DNA of 64,000 nt from contig JAIDSL010000102.1 in assembly GCA_029061255.1 (NCBI GenBank), forward strand, positions 1 to 64,000, written 5' to 3'. Position 1 is the stretch's first letter. Each line of letters opens with the position of its first letter. The notes under the pieces are model-generated. The model was not told the DNA's origin. It was given only the letters and a program-made list of their open reading frames with translations, and searched no databases. Origin of the DNA: Muribaculaceae bacterium. Lineage in GTDB: Bacteria > Bacteroidota > Bacteroidia > Bacteroidales > Muribaculaceae. Shown in pieces: positions 20,501 to 28,393 of the stretch. The position numbers were made by a program, and so were the translations under genes.

Positions 20501-20896
20501 TGCGATGGTGTGCGTGCTGACGGTACTCTTATTAATCCGGTTTATCAGACCGAGACCTATTATGGCACATGGCCTCTTGTGAACGCAGGTGGTAATGACG
20601 GTCTGGGCCCGGCAGCTTCCTATTTTGGTTATAACAACAATGACAATAGTTATAATGCGAAGCAGGTGATTGATGGGTCTTTCTGGAAAGTTCAGCATAT
20701 TTCACTTGGTTATGATTTCTCTCGTGAGATCACCCAGAAGTTCGGTTGTAGCAAGCTTAGGCTTTATGTTAATGTGACAAACCCGTTCGTCTGGTCTAAG
20801 TATAAAGGCTTTGATCCTGAATGGGCCACTGCCTCCAACAAGAATGATGGTCCCAGCACTGTCACATACGAGTTCGGTGCAAACATTACTTTCTAA
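17561..20896 (+). CDS. SusC/RagA-family TonB-linked outer membrane protein
   Basis: CarboxypepD_reg-like domain, VVVGYGQIKKADLTGSVSVV, ILKDASSTAIYGSRATAGVVMITTK, C-terminal beta-barrel. ATG at 17561 preferred. Confidence 0.97.
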   Translation: MTKIKLTSKREKGGSFLWKTFLTLIAILMAVPAFAQNVDVSGTVLDDQGEPLIGVTVMVEGTSNGTATDFDGNYSLKNVPSKGKLVFSYIGYSQQTIDVKGRTQIDVKMSEDSKALDELVVVGYGQIKKADLTGSVSVVDAGQITAKGSASVLEAMQGTVPGVSITKATGRTNGTIDIEIRGKSSINSDTKPLYVVDGIQTSDISFLNPQDIERIDILKDASSTAIYGSRATAGVVMITTKSGANVNKGTKATISYDGYYGVSKIVRMPQFMDGDQWYRYRFMKFTQPTGGVTAWEPQTTFGALPSAMGIGQALLQQAQGDIASPYIMKEMLANDATYYWPGLVTQDGHQQNHYVSVSGAGEKVNYHFGLGYENVEGTYKGDGKSTYSFKGSVDATLNKVISAGFNFNLAQINNDYADSDAIAQAYRVNPYMIPFDEEGNTVHFPGNKATLGTDANQFSDFINPLDRMKNSEEKRKTYRLLGNIYAQFNIIPGLSFKTTISPTYTSYRNGKYVGFTNPQTGKTWVDNDTRTATVKNYTSYGWTWDNVLSYIRSFGDHSINAMALYSARKDNSETYEETAINPIEQTKWWNLGTGTKGEASVSSAFAEESMESIAIRANYSWKSRYMVTATVRWDGSSKFAPGYRWGCFPSVALGWNIAEESFLQKWWLNNLKLRLSYGVTGNNTGVGKYETIVGVSSSSFYPFGGKYVDGFYPSGIVDKEIQWESSHEYNVGLDYGFLNNRITGSIEWYHKTSKELLYHMPLPMETGYDKVYTNIGSVRNTGVEFSITTTNIDTNDWTWTTTLNLSHNDNKVLQINGISDQVINGPGGTLFVGQPINNTFSYAWDGIVSDRNMTVPNHQIAIDKGFTPGQTVRECDYYYACYGQSEGQPIIRDVNGDGKWDENDRVVMNGNPKLTGAIISNLSYRLPKKGGSIDFGFSIYTKMGFKCVSPFMAGDWFDWHDRGRGKVMMDNYIPAGMLLDCDGVRADGTLINPVYQTETYYGTWPLVNAGGNDGLGPAASYFGYNNNDNSYNAKQVIDGSFWKVQHISLGYDFSREITQKFGCSKLRLYVNVTNPFVWSKYKGFDPEWATASNKNDGPSTVTYEFGANITF

Positions 20897-20914
20897 CTAT
20901 AGGAAATACTTATT

Positions 20915-22771
20915 ATGAAAAGATTTAAATATTATATGCTCGGATTGGGCGGCGCATTCCTCCTGTCTGGACTCACAGGTTGCTCGGATTTCCTTGATGC
21001 GAGAAACCTCTCCAATGCAGAAGATGCAGATGTGTATTTCCCTGAGCATCCTGACCAGATTCGTCCGGTCGTGTATGACAAAGTAAGATATATCGCTACT
21101 CATATCGATATGCTTGATCAGGCAGGCGACCTCTTTATAAATCCTCGAAGTGCGGACGACGGCACTTTCTCGATGTTCACGGTCACTCCTGATAATTCTA
21201 CAGTCAAATCATATTATCAGAGTGTGATGTATATGATCAACCGTGCTAACTGTCTCATTCACTATGCCGGTGATAATGCTCAGTTGGCAGCTGAGGGTAG
21301 ATTCATTCGTGTATTGGGTTTCTATTATCTCACTCAGCAGTTCGGTGGAGTACCCTATGTTACAGAATATGTTCAGACTGCGCAGAATGAATTCCCGAGA
21401 ACTCCTCTTGAGGAATGCTATGCTAACATGTTGGCTGAATGCGAGGACCTCTATAACAATTCTCCTCTCGAACAGCAAAGTCATACCGGTGTCGCAAGCA
21501 AGCAGGCAGTTGCAGCTATAGCTGCAAAGATCGCCCTTGCCGCCGGATGGGATCTTGACACCTCCCTTGGAAACGCTGTAGCCGGAACTTATACAGTCAA
21601 CGATACCAAGTATTTCAAGAAAGCTGTGGAATGGGCTGATAAAGCGATAATGGGAATTCAGCTCACCATGCCTTTTGCCGAAAAGTGGGCTTGGAACAAC
21701 GAAGGTAATGAAGAGGAGATTTTCTCAGCTCAGTATGACAAGGACGGCTACCCTGGTAATAAGGCTACCAACGGACATTCGTTAATGAACAACTATATGG
21801 CGTATTATAGCAACTGTGTCCAGACTGGTCAGAAAGGTACAGGTGGCGGTGGCACTAACTGCTGCTCTCAGAAGGCTGCTTCTCTCTTCGAGAAAGGTGA
21901 CACCCGTTTCGAAGGTACTTTCATGACTTTCTTCTATAATGCTCCTATCAATCCTGAAACTAAGAATGCGGAGTGGGGAACACAGGGATATATGGCGTGG
22001 TATAACTGTACGCCTGAAGAGCAACATGATCTTCCAATCGCCATGAGGATCTATCCCCCGGCAACTACTGTGGCAGAGGCAGAGGCTGATATTCGTCAGA
22101 TGATAGCTGATGGAAGAATTCTGAAGAAATTCGCTAATAACACTTATGGCGTTAATGAGCCGTTTGCTGCTATTATCACTGGTGAGACTGTCACAAAATG
22201 GGAGTTCAACAGCAATGGCACGATGCCATCGAAGAAGACTGTTCAGTACACCGATTTTATTCGTGAATCTGCGAACAACGGTACTTGTGTGACTAAATAT
22301 GATGATCCCAGAAGTGAGGCAGTGACTGGAAATCAGGATTACCGTGATGTGCCTATCCTCCATGTAAGTGAGATGTATCTTGTTGCCGCAGAAGCTTATC
22401 TTCTTGCCGGTGATCAGGCTAACTCTCTCAAGTACATCAATGCAGTCCGTAAGCGTGCTGGCGCTCCTGAGTTAGCTTCTTTTGGCGCTTATGAGGCTCC
22501 ATATGTAACGAGTGCCAACTTTACTTTCGTTCCTCTCGACCTTATCCTTGATGAACGTGCACGGGAATGCTATGCAGAAAGAACTCGCTATTTCGATCTT
22601 CGTCGTACAAAGCAACTTGTTCGCTACAATCTTGAATTTAGCCGTTTCATTAAGGACGTAAGCGCGATGAGCAACGCAGCTGGAGAAATCAAATGGTATA
22701 GACCGATACCTCAGGACGAAATAGACAGCAATAAGGCAATTTCTTCTGCTGATCAGAATCCCGGATATTAA
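20915..22771 (+). CDS. SusD/RagB-family lipoprotein
   Basis: 618 aa; lipobox LTGCSDFLD; VSEMYLVAAEAYLLAGD; ECYAERTRYFDLRRT; ends DQNPGY. Confidence 0.97.
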   Translation: MKRFKYYMLGLGGAFLLSGLTGCSDFLDARNLSNAEDADVYFPEHPDQIRPVVYDKVRYIATHIDMLDQAGDLFINPRSADDGTFSMFTVTPDNSTVKSYYQSVMYMINRANCLIHYAGDNAQLAAEGRFIRVLGFYYLTQQFGGVPYVTEYVQTAQNEFPRTPLEECYANMLAECEDLYNNSPLEQQSHTGVASKQAVAAIAAKIALAAGWDLDTSLGNAVAGTYTVNDTKYFKKAVEWADKAIMGIQLTMPFAEKWAWNNEGNEEEIFSAQYDKDGYPGNKATNGHSLMNNYMAYYSNCVQTGQKGTGGGGTNCCSQKAASLFEKGDTRFEGTFMTFFYNAPINPETKNAEWGTQGYMAWYNCTPEEQHDLPIAMRIYPPATTVAEAEADIRQMIADGRILKKFANNTYGVNEPFAAIITGETVTKWEFNSNGTMPSKKTVQYTDFIRESANNGTCVTKYDDPRSEAVTGNQDYRDVPILHVSEMYLVAAEAYLLAGDQANSLKYINAVRKRAGAPELASFGAYEAPYVTSANFTFVPLDLILDERARECYAERTRYFDLRRTKQLVRYNLEFSRFIKDVSAMSNAAGEIKWYRPIPQDEIDSNKAISSADQNPGY

Positions 22772-22782
22772 TTCCCCTAAGA

Positions 22783-23283
22783 ATGAGAAAAATGAAAGCT
22801 TTATATAAATCGATTTTTTTTAGCATTATATTGATACTTGGGCTTTCTGCTTGCAGTGGAAAGAACGAAGAGATGCCACCTACTGGTGGTCTGGACAATG
22901 CGGAGAAGCTCATCGCAGGTACATATCTTGGTACATGGACGAGTACGAATACTGTTACAGGAGATGTGACATCAGCAACAGGGTCGTTGACTTTCTCTAA
23001 CAGTGAAGAACTTGGTAATAATGTTGCAAATGTGTCAATTGTCTCTGATGATCCGAAAGCTGTGAATCTCGGAGCAAAGGCAGAAACTTCAGCATGCAAC
23101 GTATCTAAGCTCAGTTCGAATGTCCTTTCATTCTGGAATGTGTATGCGTTGAATCCATTTGGATTCACTTTTACAGGTAAAGTGACTCCGGAAGGAGACG
23201 TGAATTTCAATTATAGTGTAGCTGTTGTTGTAAAGCATAAGGAGACTATCTATAATTTTGAATTTATAGGCCACAGACAATAA
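22783..23283 (+). CDS. Hypothetical lipoprotein in the SusC/D locus
   Basis: 166 aa; lipobox LGLSACSG; follows susD by 12 bp. Confidence 0.8.
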   Translation: MRKMKALYKSIFFSIILILGLSACSGKNEEMPPTGGLDNAEKLIAGTYLGTWTSTNTVTGDVTSATGSLTFSNSEELGNNVANVSIVSDDPKAVNLGAKAETSACNVSKLSSNVLSFWNVYALNPFGFTFTGKVTPEGDVNFNYSVAVVVKHKETIYNFEFIGHRQ

Positions 23284-23287
23284 TTAG

Positions 23288-23314
23288 AGGAAGGGGCGGA
23301 GTATCCGCCCCTCC
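23288..23314 (+). terminator. Hairpin between lipoprotein gene and downstream secreted protein gene
   Basis: aggaaggggcgga-gtat-ccgcccctcc; little U-tract, may be an attenuator or processing site. Confidence 0.5.
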
Positions 23315-23350
23315 AATCGAAACATCATACTAACTTTTAATTAATCTAAG

Positions 23351-24397
23351 ATGAAAAAATCATTACTTCTTCTCGCCGTTGCTGCATTCGCAGGTATGGC
23401 TAACGCACAGGTTGTAGTCGGTTTGGCTTCAAACGAAGAGCTTGAGGCAGCAGGCCTTTCCGGAACAAAGACTGATTTGCCCGCAATGACCATCCTTGAA
23501 AATGAGGCTGGATCCTTCGGTCTTGCTTATTCAGACAGCTGGGGAACTACTACTACTTACAAGACTTATCGTAATGTAACTGTCAATGGCGAGGCAATTC
23601 AGCTTGGCAGTGGTGCTGTAGGAAATGCGAATCCTACATTTGTTAGCTTTGAGGCAGGCGTAATGTCTGCTGGTGCTGTATTCAAATTTACAGCAGAAAA
23701 GGATGGCTACATGACTGTCTTCACTAAGTTGAATCCTAAGAAGCAGTATCTCGTATTTGAAGGTACTACTGGTGCTATTGTATATAGCCTTGGTTATTCA
23801 AATGGTACGGATAAGATCTACTATGCAATGCCCGACGATGGCGATGGCTACATCGATTTCAGTGCTCCTGACGCATCGAAGTATCTCATTCCTGCAACTA
23901 AGCAGTCTGTAGATGCTAATGGTGTCAAACTTTGGCAAGATGCTGAAGGCAATATCGTAGCTTCTGATACCAAGCCTGAGGGAGGAAAACCAGTAAATGA
24001 AGATATTCCCGGTCAGACCAAGCCCGCTTTTCCTTGGCAAGCTGCAGGCTATGAAAAAGAAGCGGATGCTCCGGGTGAATCAACAGGCTTCCTTTCATTC
24101 CCTGTATATGAAGGTGCTGACTACTATTTCTCAGCTCTCGGCTCAAAGGCAGCTTGCGGTGGCTTCGTTTACACTGCAGAGGCTCCATCCGTTGTATTTG
24201 AGGAAGTTGTAGCAGAAGACGGTTCTGTTACAGCTCCACGTGTAGAATTCCCCGAAATTCTCGCTTCTGGTGTCGAGGCTGTAGCTGTTGACAACAACAA
24301 TGCTGACGCTCCTATCTACAATATGATGGGTGTACGCGTTAACGCTGATGCTAAGGGTATTCTTATCCAGAACGGCAAGAAGTTCATCCGCAAGTAA
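23351..24397 (+). CDS. Secreted hypothetical protein with type-A C-terminal sorting tail
   Basis: 348 aa; signal peptide; tail PIYNMMGVRVNADAKGILIQNGKKFIRK. Confidence 0.85.
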   Translation: MKKSLLLLAVAAFAGMANAQVVVGLASNEELEAAGLSGTKTDLPAMTILENEAGSFGLAYSDSWGTTTTYKTYRNVTVNGEAIQLGSGAVGNANPTFVSFEAGVMSAGAVFKFTAEKDGYMTVFTKLNPKKQYLVFEGTTGAIVYSLGYSNGTDKIYYAMPDDGDGYIDFSAPDASKYLIPATKQSVDANGVKLWQDAEGNIVASDTKPEGGKPVNEDIPGQTKPAFPWQAAGYEKEADAPGESTGFLSFPVYEGADYYFSALGSKAACGGFVYTAEAPSVVFEEVVAEDGSVTAPRVEFPEILASGVEAVAVDNNNADAPIYNMMGVRVNADAKGILIQNGKKFIRK

Positions 24398-24447
24398 TAA
24401 GATAACTAATAAATCGTACTACTTGAGTGGTATGATTTAGATAAATT

Positions 24448-24476
24448 GTAGGCTCTTCCATACTGGAGGAGCCTAC
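24448..24476. terminator. Hairpin between convergent genes
   Basis: gtaggctcttcc-ata-ctggaggagcctac. Confidence 0.6.
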
Positions 24477-24509
24477 ACTATATTTTGTGGGAAGAAATGA
24501 TGAACTTTT

Positions 24510-25079
24510 CTATTGAAATTCAATTCCAATTCTGCAAGCCAGTAAAGGATAGTAATTGATTTCCGTGTTGATTAACCCCGGATTATTGCCAGTGTGAGCG
24601 TAGTTGTGCTTTGTGAAGGACTTCAATGTCATTCCTATGCCAAAATTAAAGTTAAGGTTTCGTGAAGTACGGAAGGTATGTCCTATGGTAGGCGACAAGT
24701 ATAGCCCTCCTTCAGATAGACCGTCAAAATAATAACCGGCACGTAAATCTACAAATGGAGTGAGCTTTCCTAACTTAGTGTCGTATCTCGCTTCTACGAA
24801 ACCAGGAATAAACTTATCATTCTTGGGAAACCCGCAAGAGATCATTGCTCCGGCTCCGAGAAACCAATGCTCGTTGAATTGATAGCCATGGGATGAGGAA
24901 ATACCAAGAAACCATATTGTCCCATTACCATACTGTCCTACACCTTTCTTTCGATAGTCGGTATTCCCTATCGCATTGTCCCATTCCACAAATCCTCTGT
25001 AGCCCCGATGCAAATCATGTGCGATACCCAAAGAAGCGCACACTATGCAGAGCATAGACAGAATTAATCTTAGTTTCAT
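24510..25079 (-). CDS. Outer-membrane beta-barrel-like hypothetical protein
   Basis: 189 aa; signal peptide; alternating strands (HWFLGAGAMISCG, LTPFVDLRAGYYFD, LNFNFGIGMTLKSF). Confidence 0.7.
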   Translation of the reverse strand: MKLRLILSMLCIVCASLGIAHDLHRGYRGFVEWDNAIGNTDYRKKGVGQYGNGTIWFLGISSSHGYQFNEHWFLGAGAMISCGFPKNDKFIPGFVEARYDTKLGKLTPFVDLRAGYYFDGLSEGGLYLSPTIGHTFRTSRNLNFNFGIGMTLKSFTKHNYAHTGNNPGLINTEINYYPLLACRIGIEFQ

Positions 25080-25196
25080 AATATAAATGTTTAGATAAAA
25101 ACTATTTCTATTACTGTTCAGCGTATTTGGAGCACATCCATATTGTTTCTCTGCGTACTCCGCTTACGCACTATCGGCATTCTTTCATTGCTATAC

Positions 25197-26501
25197 TCAA
25201 TAAAAATTAGTAAGCGCCCCTATTAACAAGATGGAGCCTGAAAGGGTATCTTGAATCATATATACAAATGGCGAGTTGACTGATAGAATTTCTGTAGCAT
25301 CTTCGCTGCTTCTTGATGTTTCTTGGATACCATTGCCGTTTCCCTTGGTATTCAGATCATCAACATTTATAGTTATGGCGTGCGGAAATTTACGAAGTAC
25401 GATTACCTCATCGCCTATCTTGCTGAATCCTTGGGTACGGACATAATAGAATCCCATACTTATCAGTGTAGGCAAGATGTCCTTATTGAAGGCAATTTTG
25501 AATTTAGGTATCCACAGTCGTAAAGATTCTTTGTGTAATGATGATTCATAGCTGGAGAGTGTATCATTGTCAAGCACTTGCAGCAGGTCTTCAAATGCTC
25601 TTATTGTAAATGGAATCGGCTGTATGATGGTCATGCTATAATTTCCATCGCTATACGGCAGCCGAATAATATGTAAACGTCGATTATAGCCTCCTAAGTC
25701 ATCGTTTGAAGGGAAGTTTATTTCAGTTGATTCAATCTCACAAGCCGATGTTGACAAGAAAGAAGTCCAGGTGTATGCCCCGTAGTAATTATTGAATTGT
25801 TTTTTCTCGCCTGATTCGTTGGAGAATGGAATCTTCCAGCTACCTATGAAGTAAGGCGTGTTTACAAAAGTAAGGTTTGTGAGATCAGTTTTGTTTAGAA
25901 ATGTATTGGTCATCCCGCGGGTCTGAGTATATACGAAGGCATTGAGTGCAGTTCGTCCGGTTTCGTCTCCAAGCCATATGGGGTGTATCATTGCTCCGTA
26001 GATGTCTTCGATATCAGTGCTGAACTTAGGAAATAGACTTATGGAAGGTCTGTGCCATATGGAATTGGTGAATCCAAACTGCGTCTCTCCTTCAAATTGG
26101 GTTGCATCTCTCAGTAAAGCATTGGCAAATATATTCAGTTCTTGGAGCCCTTCTTCTCCTTTGGGGTAACCCAGTATGTCAAGTATCTCGTCGCGGGACC
26201 TCCCGTCATCTCCATTTGCCATCATGCCCAATGTATAAAACACGCTCGCTGGTGAGATGCAGAGATTCTCAACATTGTTCTCGAATTCTTTTTTGAAGAG
26301 ATTGATTGCAAAATTGTTAATTCGTTCCACATTTTTTTGCGCTACCTCCTCCAATGGACGAGACTCACTCCAATTGTATGAGGGCATTACAAACTTTCCC
26401 GGTTCATCAGGAAATGGATGTTTTGGAGTGTCCTCGTGATCTGTACAGCTTATCAATAAAAGACATACTCCAATCATTATAAAGTAGATATATTTATTCA
26501 T
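25197..26501 (-). CDS. Serpin-family lipoprotein with diverged reactive-centre hinge
   Basis: 434 aa; lipobox LLISCTDHED; NTPYFIGSWKIPF; SVNSPFVYMIQD; hinge NTKGNGNGIQETS instead of GTEAAAAT-like. Confidence 0.9.
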   Translation of the reverse strand: MNKYIYFIMIGVCLLLISCTDHEDTPKHPFPDEPGKFVMPSYNWSESRPLEEVAQKNVERINNFAINLFKKEFENNVENLCISPASVFYTLGMMANGDDGRSRDEILDILGYPKGEEGLQELNIFANALLRDATQFEGETQFGFTNSIWHRPSISLFPKFSTDIEDIYGAMIHPIWLGDETGRTALNAFVYTQTRGMTNTFLNKTDLTNLTFVNTPYFIGSWKIPFSNESGEKKQFNNYYGAYTWTSFLSTSACEIESTEINFPSNDDLGGYNRRLHIIRLPYSDGNYSMTIIQPIPFTIRAFEDLLQVLDNDTLSSYESSLHKESLRLWIPKFKIAFNKDILPTLISMGFYYVRTQGFSKIGDEVIVLRKFPHAITINVDDLNTKGNGNGIQETSRSSEDATEILSVNSPFVYMIQDTLSGSILLIGALTNFY

Positions 26502-26795
26502 GATGTCGAATTAGAAATTAAAAAACGGATTAAGCAGAATCCTTTGCTACTCAAGTATTTTTTAACTCAGATACTATTTTGTAGTAACGCATATGTTACA
26601 TAGCAGAGGCAGGAATGATGTCACAGCGCAGCACTCTCATTCCCGGCAGCATCACGAAATTTGAGTTATAAAAGGGACGTCTTTTCATAATTAAAAAGTG
26701 TTTGATTCACAAATTTAACCAAAATAATCGATATATACAATACTCTTCATTATGTTTACGTATGTTTTTCCAGTATTCTAATAAATATAAGCATA

Positions 26796-26886
26796 AAACT
26801 CCTATCTACAACATGATGGTTGTTTGCGTGAACGCTGACGCTAAGGGTATCCTCATTCAGAACGGCAAGAAGTTCATCCGCAAGTA
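26796..26886 (+). pseudogene. Detached duplicate of the 23351-24397 C-terminal sorting tail
   Basis: cctatctacaacatgatggttgtttgcgtgaacgctgacgctaagggtatcctcattcagaacggcaagaagttcatccgcaagtaa, near-identical to 24308-24397. Confidence 0.85.
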
Positions 26887-26969
26887 ATTTGATCAACGCA
26901 TAATGCTTAATGCATAATTAGCTGCGCTCAAGCTGAAGCAAGTCATAATTGCATTGAGATGGCAGTAAG

Positions 26970-27003
26970 AAGAGGCGGCTCCAATTCTGGGGTCGCCTTT
27001 TTG
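26970..27003 (+). terminator. Hairpin with T-tract after tail copy 2
   Basis: agaggcggctccaattctggggtcgcctttttg. Confidence 0.65.
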
Positions 27004-27046
27004 CATTTCGTCAGCATATTATTGAATGATATGAGAATGCAGTATG

Positions 27047-27335
27047 ATTACTATGGGATATTATTATCGATACGAGAAAGCAACTCATCTGCACTCATCT
27101 CTTCCAACCGAGAGAAGGCGAATAGCTTTTTCTTATTCTTATCTGAGGTATATACAACTGCAGAGACTCCATCAGACCGTTTGTCAAGCTGCAACCATCA
27201 CTGGCAGTGAGTAAGGATTCCTTACATACTGAATTTTCATCCAATTCACCTTCTTTAAAGATATTACGAATATGAAGCGTGATATTATTACGAGTTGTTT
27301 GAAACAACTCTGTCATTTTTTGTGGTTGAGTGCAA
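27047..27335 (-). pseudogene. Frameshifted remnant; N-terminal part RhuM (virulence RhuM)-like
   Basis: Minus strand: QKMTELFQTTRNNITLHIRNIFKEGELDENSVCKESLLTASDG matches the RhuM N-terminal pattern; then a second frame reads WLQLDKRSDGVSAVVYTSDKNKKKLFAFSRLEEMSADELLSRIDNNIP*. Confidence 0.65.
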
Positions 27336-27370
27336 TAATATGGGCTGATTGAAGAATTTTAAATTAAATA

Positions 27371-27402
27371 TTTGGATTATTATCACTAATTGATTATATT
27401 TG
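27371..27402 (+). promoter_or_regulatory. Bacteroidetes-type promoter (TTTG-N20-TATATTTG) of the TA operon
   Basis: TTTG 27371-27374, TATATTTG 27395-27402; ATG at 27407 leaves a very short leader. Confidence 0.6.
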
Positions 27403-27406
27403 CAGC

Positions 27407-27775
27407 ATGAAAGCTATAGAAGATCAACATGAAGATGAAGTAAGGCAGATAATTCTCACTCCTGAGTTTGATGAGTTTTATTTCAGTCAGCCTGAAAAGG
27501 TGCAAAAAAAGTTTGATTACGTCATCAATGTGATGGCAACTGTCTATAACGTGTCAACAAAATTTGTCAAGCATCTTAAAAATTCAGATTTATACGAAAT
27601 GAGAGTTTCTATAGGCTCAAATGAGTATCGTACCATACTATTTTCTACGGATAATCCGAATTTCATTGAAGCTACTCAAATTATTCTACTGAATGGGTTT
27701 CTTAAGAAGTCAGAAAAAGATTATAAAAAACAAATAGATATAGCACATAAAATTATTGATAGATTAAAGTTATGA
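27407..27775 (+). CDS. HigB/RelE (Gp49-like) toxin
   Basis: 122 aa; FVKHLKNSDLYEMRVSIGSNEYRTILFSTD..FIEATQIILLNGFLKKSEKDYKKQIDIA. Confidence 0.88.
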   Translation: MKAIEDQHEDEVRQIILTPEFDEFYFSQPEKVQKKFDYVINVMATVYNVSTKFVKHLKNSDLYEMRVSIGSNEYRTILFSTDNPNFIEATQIILLNGFLKKSEKDYKKQIDIAHKIIDRLKL

Positions 27776-28086
27776 TAAAGTTAGATCCAAAAAAAATAGC
27801 TGCATTACCAACATTCAATCAACGACTGGATGATAAGTATGGTAAACAAGGGACACCTGAAAGAAATAAATTAAATGAGGAGTCCATAGCTTGGTTTTAT
27901 GGAAATATGCTGAAAGAACGCAGGAAGGAACTGAAACTGACTCAGAAGCAATTAGCTGAACGTCTTGGACGGGAACAAAGCTATATTGCCAGGGTAGAGA
28001 ATGGAAAGGCAGATATCCAGCTTTCAAGCTTTTTTAGAATTGCGTCAATCCTTGGTATACAATTTGTCCCTACTTTCCTTAACTGA
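27772..28086 (+). CDS. HigA-like HTH (XRE) antitoxin
   Basis: 104 aa; RKELKLTQKQLAERLGREQSYIARVENGKADIQLSSFFRIASILGI; 4-bp overlap with the toxin gene. Confidence 0.92.
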   Translation: MIKLDPKKIAALPTFNQRLDDKYGKQGTPERNKLNEESIAWFYGNMLKERRKELKLTQKQLAERLGREQSYIARVENGKADIQLSSFFRIASILGIQFVPTFLN

Positions 28087-28109
28087 TCCACCATTTTTAG
28101 TGTTAGCGT

Positions 28110-28192
28110 AAAACGCTGACGCTAAGGGTATCCTTATCCAGAACGGCAAGAAGTTCATTAGAGGCGGCTCCGATTTCGGAGTCGCCTTTTTC
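28110..28192 (+). pseudogene. Third copy of the sorting-tail sequence fused to the terminator hairpin
   Basis: aacgctgacgctaagggtatccttatccagaacggcaagaagttcattagaggcggctccgatttcggagtcgccttttt. Confidence 0.85.
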
Positions 28193-28270
28193 ATTGTGTA
28201 GGCATTAAGATTGATTTGGATGTTTGCGCTATATTTCGTAATTTTGCAGATGCCGGGCCGAAGGCCCGTA

Positions 28271-28357
28271 CACCTAAACAAAACGAGCCGACGTTCGCTT
28301 TAATACATTAGGACAAAACGAGCCGACGTTTGGGTTAAGGAGTGGTTTGTTTAGGTG
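28271..28357. repeat. Inverted repeat flanking two direct repeats
   Basis: cacctaaacaaa (28271-28282) / tttgtttaggtg (28346-28357); internal acaaaacgagccgacgtt at about 28278-28295 and 28313-28330. Confidence 0.9.
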
Positions 28358-28393
28358 ACATAGCCTTTGGCTTTGCTCCCCTTAATTCAAAAT

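Noticed and set aside
26702-26887. 61-aa ORF as a real small protein
   Set aside because: Only its C-terminal part is recognisable and it is a duplicated gene tail; upstream part looks non-coding.
26887-27400. Possible tRNA or ncRNA in the long intergenic gap
   Set aside because: No cloverleaf-like arms or TTC consensus recognised; sequence is better explained by a terminator hairpin and gene remnants.
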